NCBI GenBank assembly: GCA_004015825.1
Contig: SAYS01000004.1
Span: 1 to 64,000 of the forward strand
DNA: 64,000 nt
Origin: Halovenus amylolytica
GTDB taxonomy: Archaea > Halobacteriota > Halobacteria > Halobacteriales > Haloarculaceae
Direction of reading: 5' to 3'
Shown piece by piece: positions 1-7,301 of the stretch (the first letter of the stretch is position 1; each line of letters begins with the position of its first letter). The notes below the pieces were generated by a model. It saw only the letters and a list, made by a program, of their open reading frames with translations. It was not told where the DNA came from and ran no database searches. The translations under genes were made by a program, and so were the position numbers.

Positions 1-220
1 AGCGGTGAATTGGACTTGTCTCAATCTACGCCGCGGCAGCAACCGAGACTGACCGCCAAATCATACAGAAAGTGACTGTTTCGTGGCGCTCAGGCAGCAC
101 TCTCTCGCCTCGTTCGGGAAGTAACGAACTCTCTTTTTGATTTTTGAGTATTAGTATCCCAACTCATAACAGCCAGGGAAACATGTAAATCAGATTCCGA
201 TAAATCAAGATACACAATAA
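1..220. other. Left-edge region upstream of first gene
   Basis: The first ~120 bases are GC-richer than what follows. After that the sequence becomes AT-rich, which marks entry into an accessory island. A short open frame on + runs from the window edge to a TGA near base 75 and could be the tail of a gene outside the window, but it is too short to assign. I see no RNA gene here. Confidence 0.4.
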
Positions 221-778
221 ATGAGTTATAACATCGGCCCCTACGATATTATGCGGCTTCAGAGTCAGCTTTCGGATTTCTTTGATCCATATGTTAATAA
301 AGTAAATATAAATAACAGTTTACTTACGCAGATTGAAAAGACAGGTGAAGCAATTGATAGATTCTTCAGGGATGGAGTTATCGATTATACATATCCTGTG
401 ATGAATGTAGTGATCATTGGTAAAGCAATTAATTCAATCGAAGATTTGACAGTTGTCAAACCTGATGGCAGTCAGTGGGAGAAATCCATTGAAGAGATAT
501 ATGCGAAGAAATTATTAACAGAAGAGAATCCGTGGAAAACGATTTACGAGATCGAAGTTGCCCAATCTTGTTACTCTGCGGGCCTGAATACGAAGTTGGT
601 ACACGAAGGCCAGGAAGCCGGACCTGATGTTCTGGTCTATTGTGGTGATAAGCGTGTAGATATCGAATGTAAAAGAAGGGACACATACGATACTAAGAAG
701 AATTATGATTATAAACCGATTCGAGAAGAGATACTTTCTAATTTAGATATAGGAGACGATAGTTTTTTATTGAATTGA
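221..778 (+). CDS. PD-(D/E)XK nuclease-like protein, N-terminal part (frameshifted)
   Basis: This frame encodes 185 residues with AT-rich codon use unlike the core genes. Near the C-terminus it has the arrangement of a PD-(D/E)XK nuclease core: an upstream acidic helix (E110, E112), then GPD with D136, then E149-C150-K151 (an ExK motif). The frame stops eight bases after a T-rich slippery heptamer. The -1 frame continues without interruption into the next ORF, giving D-S-F-(F/L)-I-E-L-T-A-D across the junction. I infer one protein of about 435 residues, broken by a real mutation, by a homopolymer error, or joined by programmed frameshifting. The specific family is not recognised. With a restriction gene downstream, a defence role is plausible. 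Confidence 0.7.
   Translation: MSYNIGPYDIMRLQSQLSDFFDPYVNKVNINNSLLTQIEKTGEAIDRFFRDGVIDYTYPVMNVVIIGKAINSIEDLTVVKPDGSQWEKSIEEIYAKKLLTEENPWKTIYEIEVAQSCYSAGLNTKLVHEGQEAGPDVLVYCGDKRVDIECKRRDTYDTKKNYDYKPIREEILSNLDIGDDSFLLN
763..769 (+). other. Slippery heptamer T TTT TTA (candidate -1 frameshift site)
   Basis: Read in the upstream gene's frame, the heptamer is T-TTT-TTA, matching the X-XXY-YYZ pattern of -1 frameshift sites (HIV-1 gag-pol uses U-UUU-UUA). A -1 slip here moves translation into the open frame of the following ORF and bypasses the TGA at 776-778. A weak 4-bp stem (777-780 with 787-790) starts seven bases after the heptamer. Function is inferred; an indel in the T6 run gives the same picture. 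Confidence 0.5.
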
Positions 779-1524
779 CCGCAGATGGTCCATTAGAAGA
801 ACAAGCTGTTGAGTCCGTTATTGACCTTGCCGTCCAAGTTATCGAAAATAGAGAACCTGAAGCAACATGCGAAATCAATAAGATTGAATACAAAGTCAAA
901 TTAAAAGATTATTATCAGGGTCAAAAAATACTAGATATTTCTAAACAAGATATCGAAAGATGGTTCAATAATGAAATATTTAGCCCCGACGCTATCCAGG
1001 CGCTTTTATCAGCTTTCGATGAGGAGAAAATCAGTCCGGGATCACAGGTGGAAACTTCTATTAAATTTATAGAAGAAGGAGAAGTAATGACAAAGGGCGG
1101 AGCAGTTTTTGATTTCAACTTCCCCACTATAGATGAAAAGTATTACGATAGAATTATCAACACAACATTACGGTCCGGCCGCGAAGACTTGAAGGGACGA
1201 TCGCCTTCAGTTCTCTTCCTCCATTTACCTGCGTACGAAACTGAAGATATGAGAAGATATTGTGTGCAAGAAGGCCAGTATGATCCTACTCCACAAATTC
1301 AGAGATTAGAGCAAAGGATTGAAGGCGAATTGAATCATTCGACGTCCGTCAATGCTGTCGTATTGAATATGACCTATTTTGCAACAAGAGAAAATTATTG
1401 TCAGATTGAACGTGCCTACAAGGTGTCTGAAAATCAATCACCCGATCGTCAACTACCGCAGGATTTTCGAAAATATCTTTCTGGAGACCTATTCAATTCA
1501 GAGCACATACGGGAGTTGAAATGA
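775..1524 (+). CDS. C-terminal part of the split nuclease-like protein
   Basis: The listed start is a TTG that overlaps the upstream stop, with no evident ribosome site. The same frame is already open from base 763, so this is best read as the continuation of the upstream nuclease domain rather than a free-standing gene. It begins with an E-L-T-A-D-G-P strand and helix that fits the end of a nuclease fold. The remaining ~230 residues include a hydrophobic VLFLHLPA strand and a VVLNMTYF strand near the C-terminus. No family is recognised. AT-rich, like its partner. Confidence 0.6.
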   Translation: MTADGPLEEQAVESVIDLAVQVIENREPEATCEINKIEYKVKLKDYYQGQKILDISKQDIERWFNNEIFSPDAIQALLSAFDEEKISPGSQVETSIKFIEEGEVMTKGGAVFDFNFPTIDEKYYDRIINTTLRSGREDLKGRSPSVLFLHLPAYETEDMRRYCVQEGQYDPTPQIQRLEQRIEGELNHSTSVNAVVLNMTYFATRENYCQIERAYKVSENQSPDRQLPQDFRKYLSGDLFNSEHIRELK

Positions 1525-1676
1525 TATACTAATTAATGTAGATATTCGGTCACCCAGATGCCGGAATTATTTTCATAGATTTTGCTAATCTCCAGATTAT
1601 ACCATTTAATTCTCCCCGAAGTAATTGTTATCCGGAGGAATAGTATAACCCACGTGACTGTGAATGTATCAGTAGT

Positions 1677-2489
1677 ATGCCTGAATCGTTATTCAAGATC
1701 GGGGAAACCTATCACCGAGTGAACGATATTCACGAAAAGTACGGAGGCAACAGATACAGTGGGATCGCGCCCTGCTCGGACTATCCCTATGTTTTCATCT
1801 TTTTTGGAGAATCTGGTGAGTGGCATGGATATGATGATGAACTCACAGACAGTGGCATATTCTATTACACGGGTGAAGGTCGAGATGGCGATATGACCAT
1901 GGATGGGAGAAACGCAGCGATTAGAAACCACAAGCAGAATCGTGACGAACTACACGTCTTCGAGAGCGAGGATGGAGCATGGCAAGTGACCTACGTTGGT
2001 GAGTACGAATACAGAGACCATCACCATCCCAGGTTGCCCGACAGAAACGATAAGATGCGAGATGCAATTCGCTTCGAGCTGGTGCCGGTTGGTGGACTTG
2101 AGATGGATGTCGGAACGAGAGATCTCGACGAGATCTCGACTGAAGAACTTCGCGAGAAAGCCGAGGACAGTGTAACGGGCGGGTCAAAAACAACGACAGA
2201 ATCGACTTCGAGAACAACGTATCCTCGTTCAGAAGTCGTGAAACAGTATGCACTCCGGGTAGCAGATGGTGTTTGCCAGGGCTGTGGAGATGACGCACCG
2301 TTTTTAGATGAAGATGGAGATCCATTTCTAGAGGTGCATCACCTGCACCGACGGAGTGACGGCGGCGCAGATCACCCTAATAATGTAATTGCTTTGTGCC
2401 CGAACTGCCACCGCCGAGTCCACCACGGAAAAAATGGGGAAAAGTTCAATGAGGAACTCATTCAAAAATCTGAAGAGTGGTTAAGATAA
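1677..2489 (+). CDS. ScoMcrA-like SRA + HNH type IV restriction endonuclease
   Basis: A 270-residue protein with two recognisable parts. Residues ~5-115 (YHRVNDIH, YPYVFIFF, YTGEG, GDM, AIRNH, ELHVFE) resemble the SRA-like modified-base-reading domain of ScoMcrA-type enzymes. Residues ~185-260 form an HNH nuclease with two zinc-binding Cys pairs (CQGC, CPNC), the metal-binding EVHHLHRRSDGG segment and N-x-x-x-L-CPNCH-x-x-H. The expected role is cleavage of foreign DNA carrying modified bases. It sits in the AT-rich island next to the split nuclease. The modification recognised (5mC, 5hmC or phosphorothioate) cannot be told from sequence. Confidence 0.85.
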   Translation: MPESLFKIGETYHRVNDIHEKYGGNRYSGIAPCSDYPYVFIFFGESGEWHGYDDELTDSGIFYYTGEGRDGDMTMDGRNAAIRNHKQNRDELHVFESEDGAWQVTYVGEYEYRDHHHPRLPDRNDKMRDAIRFELVPVGGLEMDVGTRDLDEISTEELREKAEDSVTGGSKTTTESTSRTTYPRSEVVKQYALRVADGVCQGCGDDAPFLDEDGDPFLEVHHLHRRSDGGADHPNNVIALCPNCHRRVHHGKNGEKFNEELIQKSEEWLR

Positions 2490-2538
2490 TATTATTGATG
2501 ATTATAGTTTATAGTATGATAGATTCATCTACTCTCAG

Positions 2539-2548
2539 ATTTATATAG
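2539..2548 (+). promoter_or_regulatory. TATA box for the membrane protein gene
   Basis: ATTTATATAG is centred about 26 bases before the ATG at 2569. This is the normal spacing for a haloarchaeal leaderless transcript. Confidence 0.6.
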
Positions 2549-2568
2549 AGCCATATTTTATTGTAATC

Positions 2569-2961
2569 ATGGTCTCCGAACTGCTAAATTACATATCAAC
2601 ACAATTACCATCTATTTTTACTGGGCTCACGATGTCTATTTTTGGCATAGGTATTTACAAAATGGGTGATGGGTGGGTGTTCGCTTTTGGAAAGTTCCGA
2701 GGTAAATATACTGCTCTTGCTCTACTACTCTGTTCCTTGACAGCAGTGTCGTTGTTAACTCCATTTATTAACTCGATATGGGCATCGATTCTGCCAGATT
2801 TAGCTGAGTTCCAGATTGTTGGAGGACTCCTCGTATTCGGGATGATTGCTGTTAATGAAATCACAGGGTGGAATCATTTTGAACTAAAGTCGGGGATCGC
2901 GTATGCTGTTGGTATGTTACTAATATTTAGACCAGATCTCCCCTATATTTTGTTTCAGTAG
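2569..2961 (+). CDS. Small island-borne membrane protein
   Basis: This 130-residue protein has about four hydrophobic stretches (near residues 10-30, 48-68, 82-98 and 108-125), so it is an integral membrane protein. Codon use is AT-rich like the rest of the island. The first copy of the 27-bp direct repeat begins five bases after its stop. No family is recognised. A membrane effector of a defence cassette is possible, but nothing in the sequence proves it. Confidence 0.65.
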   Translation: MVSELLNYISTQLPSIFTGLTMSIFGIGIYKMGDGWVFAFGKFRGKYTALALLLCSLTAVSLLTPFINSIWASILPDLAEFQIVGGLLVFGMIAVNEITGWNHFELKSGIAYAVGMLLIFRPDLPYILFQ

Positions 2962-2965
2962 ATAC

Positions 2966-2992
2966 GTCCGCTTCTCCACCAACTCCCGGTCA
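2966..2992. repeat. 27-bp direct repeat, copy 1
   Basis: Copy 1 runs GTCCGCTTCTCCACC then AACTCCCGGTCA. It matches copy 2 at 3486-3512 in 25 of 27 positions. The two copies lie 520 bp apart in the same orientation and bracket the zinc-ribbon gene, consistent with attachment-like or recombination repeats. Confidence 0.75.
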
Positions 2993-3030
2993 TCTACAAG
3001 AATTTAATTAAACCACTTGTGGTAGTACAG

Positions 3031-3426
3031 TCATTGAATCCCACGAATATCCTCTGTTTCCGATGGCGTGTCTAAGTCTGTTTCTTCTGGCTCGGCCTGC
3101 ATTGCTTCTGTGTATTCCTCGTAAGTTTCTTTATATTCTTGTTCCGTGATTTCTCCTGACCTGTATTGTTTTGTTGTCTCAACCATTCCTTTGGCTTCCG
3201 ATATTTGCTCAGTCTCGATCTCCACAGCTGCACCACAAATGTCACACGCCAACCAATAGTCAGCCCTACCAATCGGGAGGATAGGTATCCAAAAAAGAGT
3301 TGCCCATCGCCGGGTTTTCATTAGATACCAGAGATTTTGATTTTGACAGTGGTCACAATATCCGGGTGAATTTATTCCGATGGTTTTCTGACGCTTAGGC
3401 CACCCGAAAATAATGAATCCAACCAT
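3031..3426 (-). CDS. Zinc-ribbon protein with hydrophobic hairpin
   Basis: I chose the ATG at 3426 (131 residues), because the protein then starts MVGFIIFGWPKRQKT, as zinc-ribbon_15-type proteins do; a longer frame exists upstream. It has two Cys pairs (YCDHC near residue 25 and ACDIC near residue 61) that should bind zinc. Between them lies WATLFWIPILPIG, a hydrophobic segment typical of this family. The C-terminal 50 residues are charged and probably helical. The gene lies exactly between two 27-bp direct repeats. The function of this family is not established. Confidence 0.7.
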   Translation of the reverse strand: MVGFIIFGWPKRQKTIGINSPGYCDHCQNQNLWYLMKTRRWATLFWIPILPIGRADYWLACDICGAAVEIETEQISEAKGMVETTKQYRSGEITEQEYKETYEEYTEAMQAEPEETDLDTPSETEDIRGIQ

Positions 3427-3485
3427 AAAATAAGTACATGAACTGATATTGTATATAACTTGGTACAAGTATACTAACAAATTGT

Positions 3486-3512
3486 GTCCGCTTCTACACC
3501 AACTCCCGGACA
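3486..3512. repeat. 27-bp direct repeat, copy 2 (island right boundary)
   Basis: Second copy of the repeat at 2966-2992. Sequence left of it is AT-rich and sequence right of it is GC-rich core, so this copy marks the right border of the accessory island. Confidence 0.75.
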
Positions 3513-3622
3513 CTCGCGCTCGAAATTACCCTTCTTTTCGCCGCGACCGGGCCGAGTACCCCCACGATTCAGTGATTCATTTCCGGGTTACGAGTAGACC
3601 AGCCTGTATGAATCTCGAAAAA

Positions 3623-3817
3623 CTAGTGTTCGTGCTTGTGCCAGCCGTTCTCCGGGGTGAAATGGAGCATATACTCGGAGCTGTCCATCTCGATAACGAG
3701 CGTCTCTATTCGTCCAGATTCGCCGGTATGAACGTGGTCGAAGGTATCGCTATTCTGTAACTCTTCGAACTCGTCGGCTGTAAGCGGTCGGTCGGGAAGA
3801 ACATCGCTCAGGCTCAT
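3623..3817 (-). CDS. Small conserved-looking acidic protein
   Basis: 64 residues starting MSLSDVLPDRPLTADEFEEL, with strongly acidic composition and core-like codon use. The DHVHTG and HKHEH stretches are His-rich, but no known metal site can be named. An AT-rich stretch just upstream (near 3840-3850) could carry its promoter. Function unknown. Confidence 0.55.
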   Translation of the reverse strand: MSLSDVLPDRPLTADEFEELQNSDTFDHVHTGESGRIETLVIEMDSSEYMLHFTPENGWHKHEH

Positions 3818-3982
3818 GGTTCACATCCTTGCGTGATCGGATTTAATTTTTCCTGTAGCTGATGCCGTCCGGGAATCCACCAACCCACTCGCGGCGATCA
3901 CCTGCGTTGCAGACCGAAACCCTTCACGGAAGTGATAGCAGACACGAGAATCCATATTACGCTGGCGTGTCTACTGGAGCAC

Positions 3983-4243
3983 ATGGCACTCACACTGTAC
4001 CAGCTGGATGGCTGTCCGTACTGCGAACGCGTTGCCGACAGACTCGACGAACTCGACGTCGAATACGAGAGTGAATGGGTCGAAGCGCTGCACTCCAAGC
4101 GCGACGAGGTCAAACGAGTGAGCGGCCAGCGCGGCGTACCGGTCCTGATCGACGAGACCCACGGCGTGACGATGGTGGAGTCCGAGCGGATTCTGGAGTA
4201 TATCGACAAGACAGTTGCGAAGGCGGACTCGGCAAACGCATAG
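3983..4243 (+). CDS. Glutaredoxin-like protein
   Basis: I use the ATG at 3983, giving 86 residues that start directly at the thioredoxin-fold strand MALTLYQ. The redox motif C11-P-Y-C14 is followed by a helix. The cis-proline loop is GVPVLID and the C-terminal helix has ERILEYID. This is the glutaredoxin / GST N-terminal fold, and the expected role is cytosolic thiol-disulfide exchange. Haloarchaea use gamma-glutamylcysteine rather than glutathione, so the natural thiol partner may differ from bacterial glutaredoxins. Confidence 0.85.
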   Translation: MALTLYQLDGCPYCERVADRLDELDVEYESEWVEALHSKRDEVKRVSGQRGVPVLIDETHGVTMVESERILEYIDKTVAKADSANA

Positions 4244-4323
4244 CTGCAGCGAACTGGTAGCCGAGCAGTGAAAATACACCCTCGCGTCAGAGAAAGAGCG
4301 CTCCCCCGGATCGATGTGATGGG

Positions 4324-4330
4324 TATTTAT
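4324..4330 (+). promoter_or_regulatory. TATA box of the universal stress protein gene
   Basis: TATTTAT lies about 28 bases upstream of the ATG at 4355. It argues against the earlier in-frame ATG codons, which lie upstream of or inside the box. Confidence 0.65.
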
Positions 4331-4354
4331 CCACTCGCCGGACACAGTGCAACC

Positions 4355-4771
4355 ATGGCAATCCTCGTTGCGTACGACGGTTCGGAGCCCGCCCAGAAAG
4401 CAGTCGATCACGCTATTGCCGACCACGCGGACAAGGATATCATACTGCTCCGTGTCGTCGAGATCGCCGGCGGTGCGACCAGTGCAGGGTTCAATCTCAT
4501 CAAAGAGAAACTCAAACAATCACGCGGAGAGGGGCCTGTCGAGATCCCCTCGCGAATCAAAGACAAGCTAGACGACGCCGATATCGAATTCGAGGTAGAG
4601 ACGGCGTACGGAGAGCCAGCGAAGCAGATCGTCGAGTTCGCCGAAGAGAACGACGTCGAACAGATTCTCATCGGGAACCACGGCCGGTCCGGTGTCTCGC
4701 GGGTACTGCTCGGTAGCGTCGCCGAAAAGGTCGTCCGCCGGGCCTCGATGCCAGTCACTGTCGTCAGATAG
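4355..4771 (+). CDS. Universal stress protein (UspA family)
   Basis: 138 residues, the usual size for a single-domain Usp. It begins MAILVAYDGSEPA, the typical first strand and helix. The C-terminal nucleotide-binding signature is present as G-N-H-G-R-S-G followed by LLGS and VTVV. These are the residues that bind ATP in MJ0577-type Usp proteins. The start is set by the TATA box at 4324. The role in this cell (stress or starvation tolerance) is inferred from the family. Confidence 0.9.
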   Translation: MAILVAYDGSEPAQKAVDHAIADHADKDIILLRVVEIAGGATSAGFNLIKEKLKQSRGEGPVEIPSRIKDKLDDADIEFEVETAYGEPAKQIVEFAEENDVEQILIGNHGRSGVSRVLLGSVAEKVVRRASMPVTVVR

Positions 4772-4814
4772 AGCACTGTCGGTGGCGACCGCCGTTGCTA
4801 CCCGTCGAATCCAC

Positions 4815-4820
4815 AAAAAA
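4815..4820 (-). terminator. T-rich terminator candidate after bop
   Basis: The + strand A6 run gives T6 on the minus strand about 45 bases after the bop stop codon. Oligo-T tracts terminate transcription in archaea. Confidence 0.4.
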
Positions 4821-4864
4821 GGCTACAACCGAATCCCGACTGTACTGGGATCAGTGTCGACCGC

Positions 4865-5641
4865 TTAGTCCGCAGCAGCAGTCCGGTCTGCCGTGCCAGC
4901 AGACACGTCGTCGAGGACCTTCCTGCTCGACAGAAGCAGGATACCGAAGCCGACCTTCGCCGTCAGATCGAGCACCATGAACCCTGCCGTCTCGATGTTG
5001 AGCGAAATCGCGCCGATGCCTTCGGTGCCGACGAGCCACCAGACTGGGTAGGCCAGCCAGATGGCGACGATGAGGTTGCGAAGCTGGGAGAACTTCGCGC
5101 CGACGTCGCTGCTGAACGACTCAGCCTGTTCGGATAGCGCCCCGAACAGGAAGTACAGCAACACGAGGAGCAGGGCCGTGCTGACGCCCCACCAGACGAG
5201 TCGAGCCGCTTCAGTACCGAGAAGGGCGATCGCCTCTGTCGACTCCGGACCCGGCAGATCACCGGTGAGCGTCGCGATCGCGCCCGTCCCGATCATCAGG
5301 ACATCCAGGCCGACCAGAGCAGCGATCTGGTTACGGTTCGCCCCCGCAAGCAATGCGAGGTCGATCAACAGAAGCGGTGTCGTGAACAACCAGTCAGTGT
5401 ACCGCGCCCAGTAGATGTCCAGTGTCTCGCCAGCCACTGTTATTTCGACTAACCCGAACCCGAGCGCCATCGCCAGGTAGTTCACGAACGCGATCGATGT
5501 GATAAATATCGTCACGATGTAAAACTCCTGGCGCTTCCTGTCTTTTACACCCCATCCCCGGCCGACGAAGTACAACGTCCCGAGGAGCATTCCTATTGTC
5601 CCGATCCACAGCCATATCTGCTCGCTGCCAGGTTGTGCCAT
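4865..5641 (-). CDS. bop: Bacteriorhodopsin, light-driven proton pump
   Basis: A 258-residue seven-helix opsin that starts [12 protein letters not shown], as haloarchaeal bacteriorhodopsins do. All pump residues are visible: R80, the proton acceptor D83 (YTDWLFTTP), T87, the proton donor D94 (LLLIDLALL), the release-group glutamates E207 and E217, the counter-ion D225 and the retinal lysine K229 ([10 protein letters not shown]). These match R82, D85, T89, D96, E194, E204, D212 and K216 of Halobacterium bacteriorhodopsin. D at both D85 and D96 positions marks a proton pump rather than a halorhodopsin or sensory rhodopsin. The retinal-forming brp/blh genes are not in the window. Confidence 0.97.
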   Translation of the reverse strand: MAQPGSEQIWLWIGTIGMLLGTLYFVGRGWGVKDRKRQEFYIVTIFITSIAFVNYLAMALGFGLVEITVAGETLDIYWARYTDWLFTTPLLLIDLALLAGANRNQIAALVGLDVLMIGTGAIATLTGDLPGPESTEAIALLGTEAARLVWWGVSTALLLVLLYFLFGALSEQAESFSSDVGAKFSQLRNLIVAIWLAYPVWWLVGTEGIGAISLNIETAGFMVLDLTAKVGFGILLLSSRKVLDDVSAGTADRTAAAD

Positions 5642-5671
5642 GATACAGAATGACAGTTAGGAAAGAATGAT

Positions 5672-5680
5672 GATAAATTA
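5672..5680 (-). promoter_or_regulatory. bop TATA box candidate
   Basis: On the minus strand TAATTTATC is centred ~35 bases before the bop ATG, which implies a leader of about eight nucleotides. The 14 bases directly upstream contain an AGTT core but do not match the Halobacterium bop activator-site consensus as I recall it. Confidence 0.5.
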
Positions 5681-5862
5681 CTGAACTTACCTGTAAGGGA
5701 CTTATTTTCGCCTACTATAATTCGTAATTACGCGATTCACGACCTGAATGGCGAGACAATATCAAGGCTCGCAGAACGTATACGACTACTTATAAACAAA
5801 TTGGATCAGTTCATTATTCTGGTGAATCGAATAGTGGCAGCCCCGCCCGTATCCAGGCAAAC

Positions 5863-5876
5863 ACCTGACTAGTAGG
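5863..5876 (+). promoter_or_regulatory. Sequence resembling the bop-regulon activator site
   Basis: ACCTGACTAGTAGG matches 10 of 12 defined positions of the Halobacterium UAS (ACCcnactagTTnG, recalled consensus). It faces away from bop and lies 222 bases upstream of its start, so function is doubtful. Confidence 0.25.
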
Positions 5877-5960
5877 ACATATCCACGAGAGAGACGATAG
5901 CGTACTACGCCAGACAGTTCAACTGGATTTCAGTACCGACGGCGGTCTTACGAAAATTTC

Positions 5961-5995
5961 GAGATGAAGGCCTCGCGCTTCAGCGTGGGGATGAA
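5961..5995 (+). mobile_element. Solo IS200/IS605-type right-end hairpin
   Basis: Bases 5971-5990 fold into an 8-bp stem (CCTCGCGC with GCGTGGGG) around a TTCA loop, preceded by GATGAAG and followed by ATGA. This resembles the right-end/guide-RNA hairpin of haloarchaeal TnpB elements as I remember it. No transposase frame is left nearby. Confidence 0.45.
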
Positions 5996-6234
5996 ACCGA
6001 CAAGTGAAAACTAGTCGACGAGGTTGCACAGCGTTCTGGTGTTTTATGTTCAATCAAAATGTAAGCCTGGCTAGACCGAGGCGCTCCAGCCGCCCGAGGA
6101 AACGGATAACATCGGGATTCGGGCCACGCTACGTCTGAACGAATCCCTTTCAGGCCGCCGTCGGTGGATTCCCACCCACGGTACCTCTGAATCCCATGCC
6201 GGGATAGGAGTACGGGCGGCTTGGTCTCGTCCTC

Positions 6235-6362
6235 ATACTGTCGGCTGTACAAAACTGACAAATTGCGCCACCCCGGGGTGAGCCGAGCAGCGCGAGGCGA
6301 TCCTCGTGAGCACTCGTTCTCACGGTGGTCGACTATCTTGACGAATGTATCGTCACCGGTAT
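6235..6362. mobile_element. Degenerate MITE (copy A)
   Basis: The left end ATACTGTCGGCTGTA and the following ~25 bases match the 80-bp element at 41601 almost base for base. The right part (TATCTTGACGAA then a decayed TGTATCGTCACCGGTAT) matches its right end. About 48 bp of extra sequence separates the halves. The region 6000-6234 before it has no gene I can support. Confidence 0.6.
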
Positions 6363-6380
6363 GAAACCCCCAGCGTGGGA

Positions 6381-6411
6381 AGCTTCGCCCTTTCGGCCGG
6401 AGAGGAGGTCA
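6381..6411 (+). mobile_element. Second solo IS200/IS605-type right end
   Basis: AGCTTCGCCC-TTTC-GGCCGGAGAG forms an imperfect 8-bp hairpin followed by GAGGTCA, like a TnpB-element right end. It abuts, and appears to provide the stop codon of, the epimerase gene on the other strand. Confidence 0.4.
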
Positions 6412-7263
6412 AGATTCCGCGGCTGTTTTCCAGGAATGTGCTGGGACCCAGTCGAGCATCTGTTCTGCCTTGGCCGTCGAGTACGCCGACGCCTCTCCCT
6501 CCACTGTGCAGTCTTCGGGGACGTCGCCGAACTGTTCGCGGATCAGGGCTTCGAGTGGTTCGCCGAGTGCGTTATCGGGCCCGACGCAGTTGAACGCTTC
6601 GTGGCCATCGAAATCGGCGGCCAGCGCCGCCTCGACGAGGTCGACGACGTCGCGGACGTCGACGTACGACCAGTAGTTGCCCGCGCCTGCATCCGGATTC
6701 TCGACGTACTCCGGATCACGACAGGGATACTCACCGGGCAGTTGTATCCAGGAGGGACGGAGTGAGGCGACAGAAATGTCGTCGCTGCGTGTCACCGTTT
6801 TTGCGATCTCCTCGGTGACGACTTTCGAGAGGCCGTAGGGATCCTCGGGTCGCAGCGCGTGCTCCTCGGTGATCGGCAACTCGTCGGGGACTGGTGTCTG
6901 CTCGGCGAAAAAGAAGCCGTACGCCCCATCGGAAGAGGCCTGAACCACATCTGCACCGATCCGGCCAGCAGCGGTGAGGACGTTGTACGCGACGAGCGTG
7001 TTGTTGCGGTAGAGTTCGACACCTGCGTGATTCCCAGCCACTGGAATCGCGGCCCAGTGGATCACCGCGTCGGGGTCGGTCGCAGTGAAGATATCGAACA
7101 CTGCGCCGGCGTCGGTCAGATCGACTGCCAGATACTCCACGCCGTCGGTTCCACCGTCTTTCGGCCGCGCTCGATCCAGACAGGTAACCTCGTGACGCTC
7201 GGCCAGTCGGTCGACGATCCACTCGCCGGAGGCCCCACGGCCACCGGTGACAATAACGTCCAT
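6409..7263 (-). CDS. NAD-dependent epimerase/dehydratase (extended SDR)
   Basis: 284 residues with an N-terminal Rossmann motif VTGGRGASG (GGxGxxG), a conserved D31 that favours NAD(H), an SSDGAYG strand carrying the catalytic Ser/Thr region, and the catalytic Y-G-L-S-K. It is the last gene of the BMP/ABC transporter run, 38 bases after the permease, so a role on the imported sugar or nucleoside is likely. The C-terminus ends abruptly (HSWKTAAES) inside what looks like an IS200/IS605 right end, so the last residues may have been replaced. Confidence 0.85.
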   Translation of the reverse strand: MDVIVTGGRGASGEWIVDRLAERHEVTCLDRARPKDGGTDGVEYLAVDLTDAGAVFDIFTATDPDAVIHWAAIPVAGNHAGVELYRNNTLVAYNVLTAAGRIGADVVQASSDGAYGFFFAEQTPVPDELPITEEHALRPEDPYGLSKVVTEEIAKTVTRSDDISVASLRPSWIQLPGEYPCRDPEYVENPDAGAGNYWSYVDVRDVVDLVEAALAADFDGHEAFNCVGPDNALGEPLEALIREQFGDVPEDCTVEGEASAYSTAKAEQMLDWVPAHSWKTAAES

Positions 7264-7301
7264 ACGGATACAGGGAGAGCGGGGATCAAAGAAGTTGGCA
7301 G

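Noticed and set aside
5980..6261. 93-codon minus-strand frame in the mobile-element region
   Set aside because: Its first codons are the MITE terminal repeat and the rest shows no protein-like pattern.
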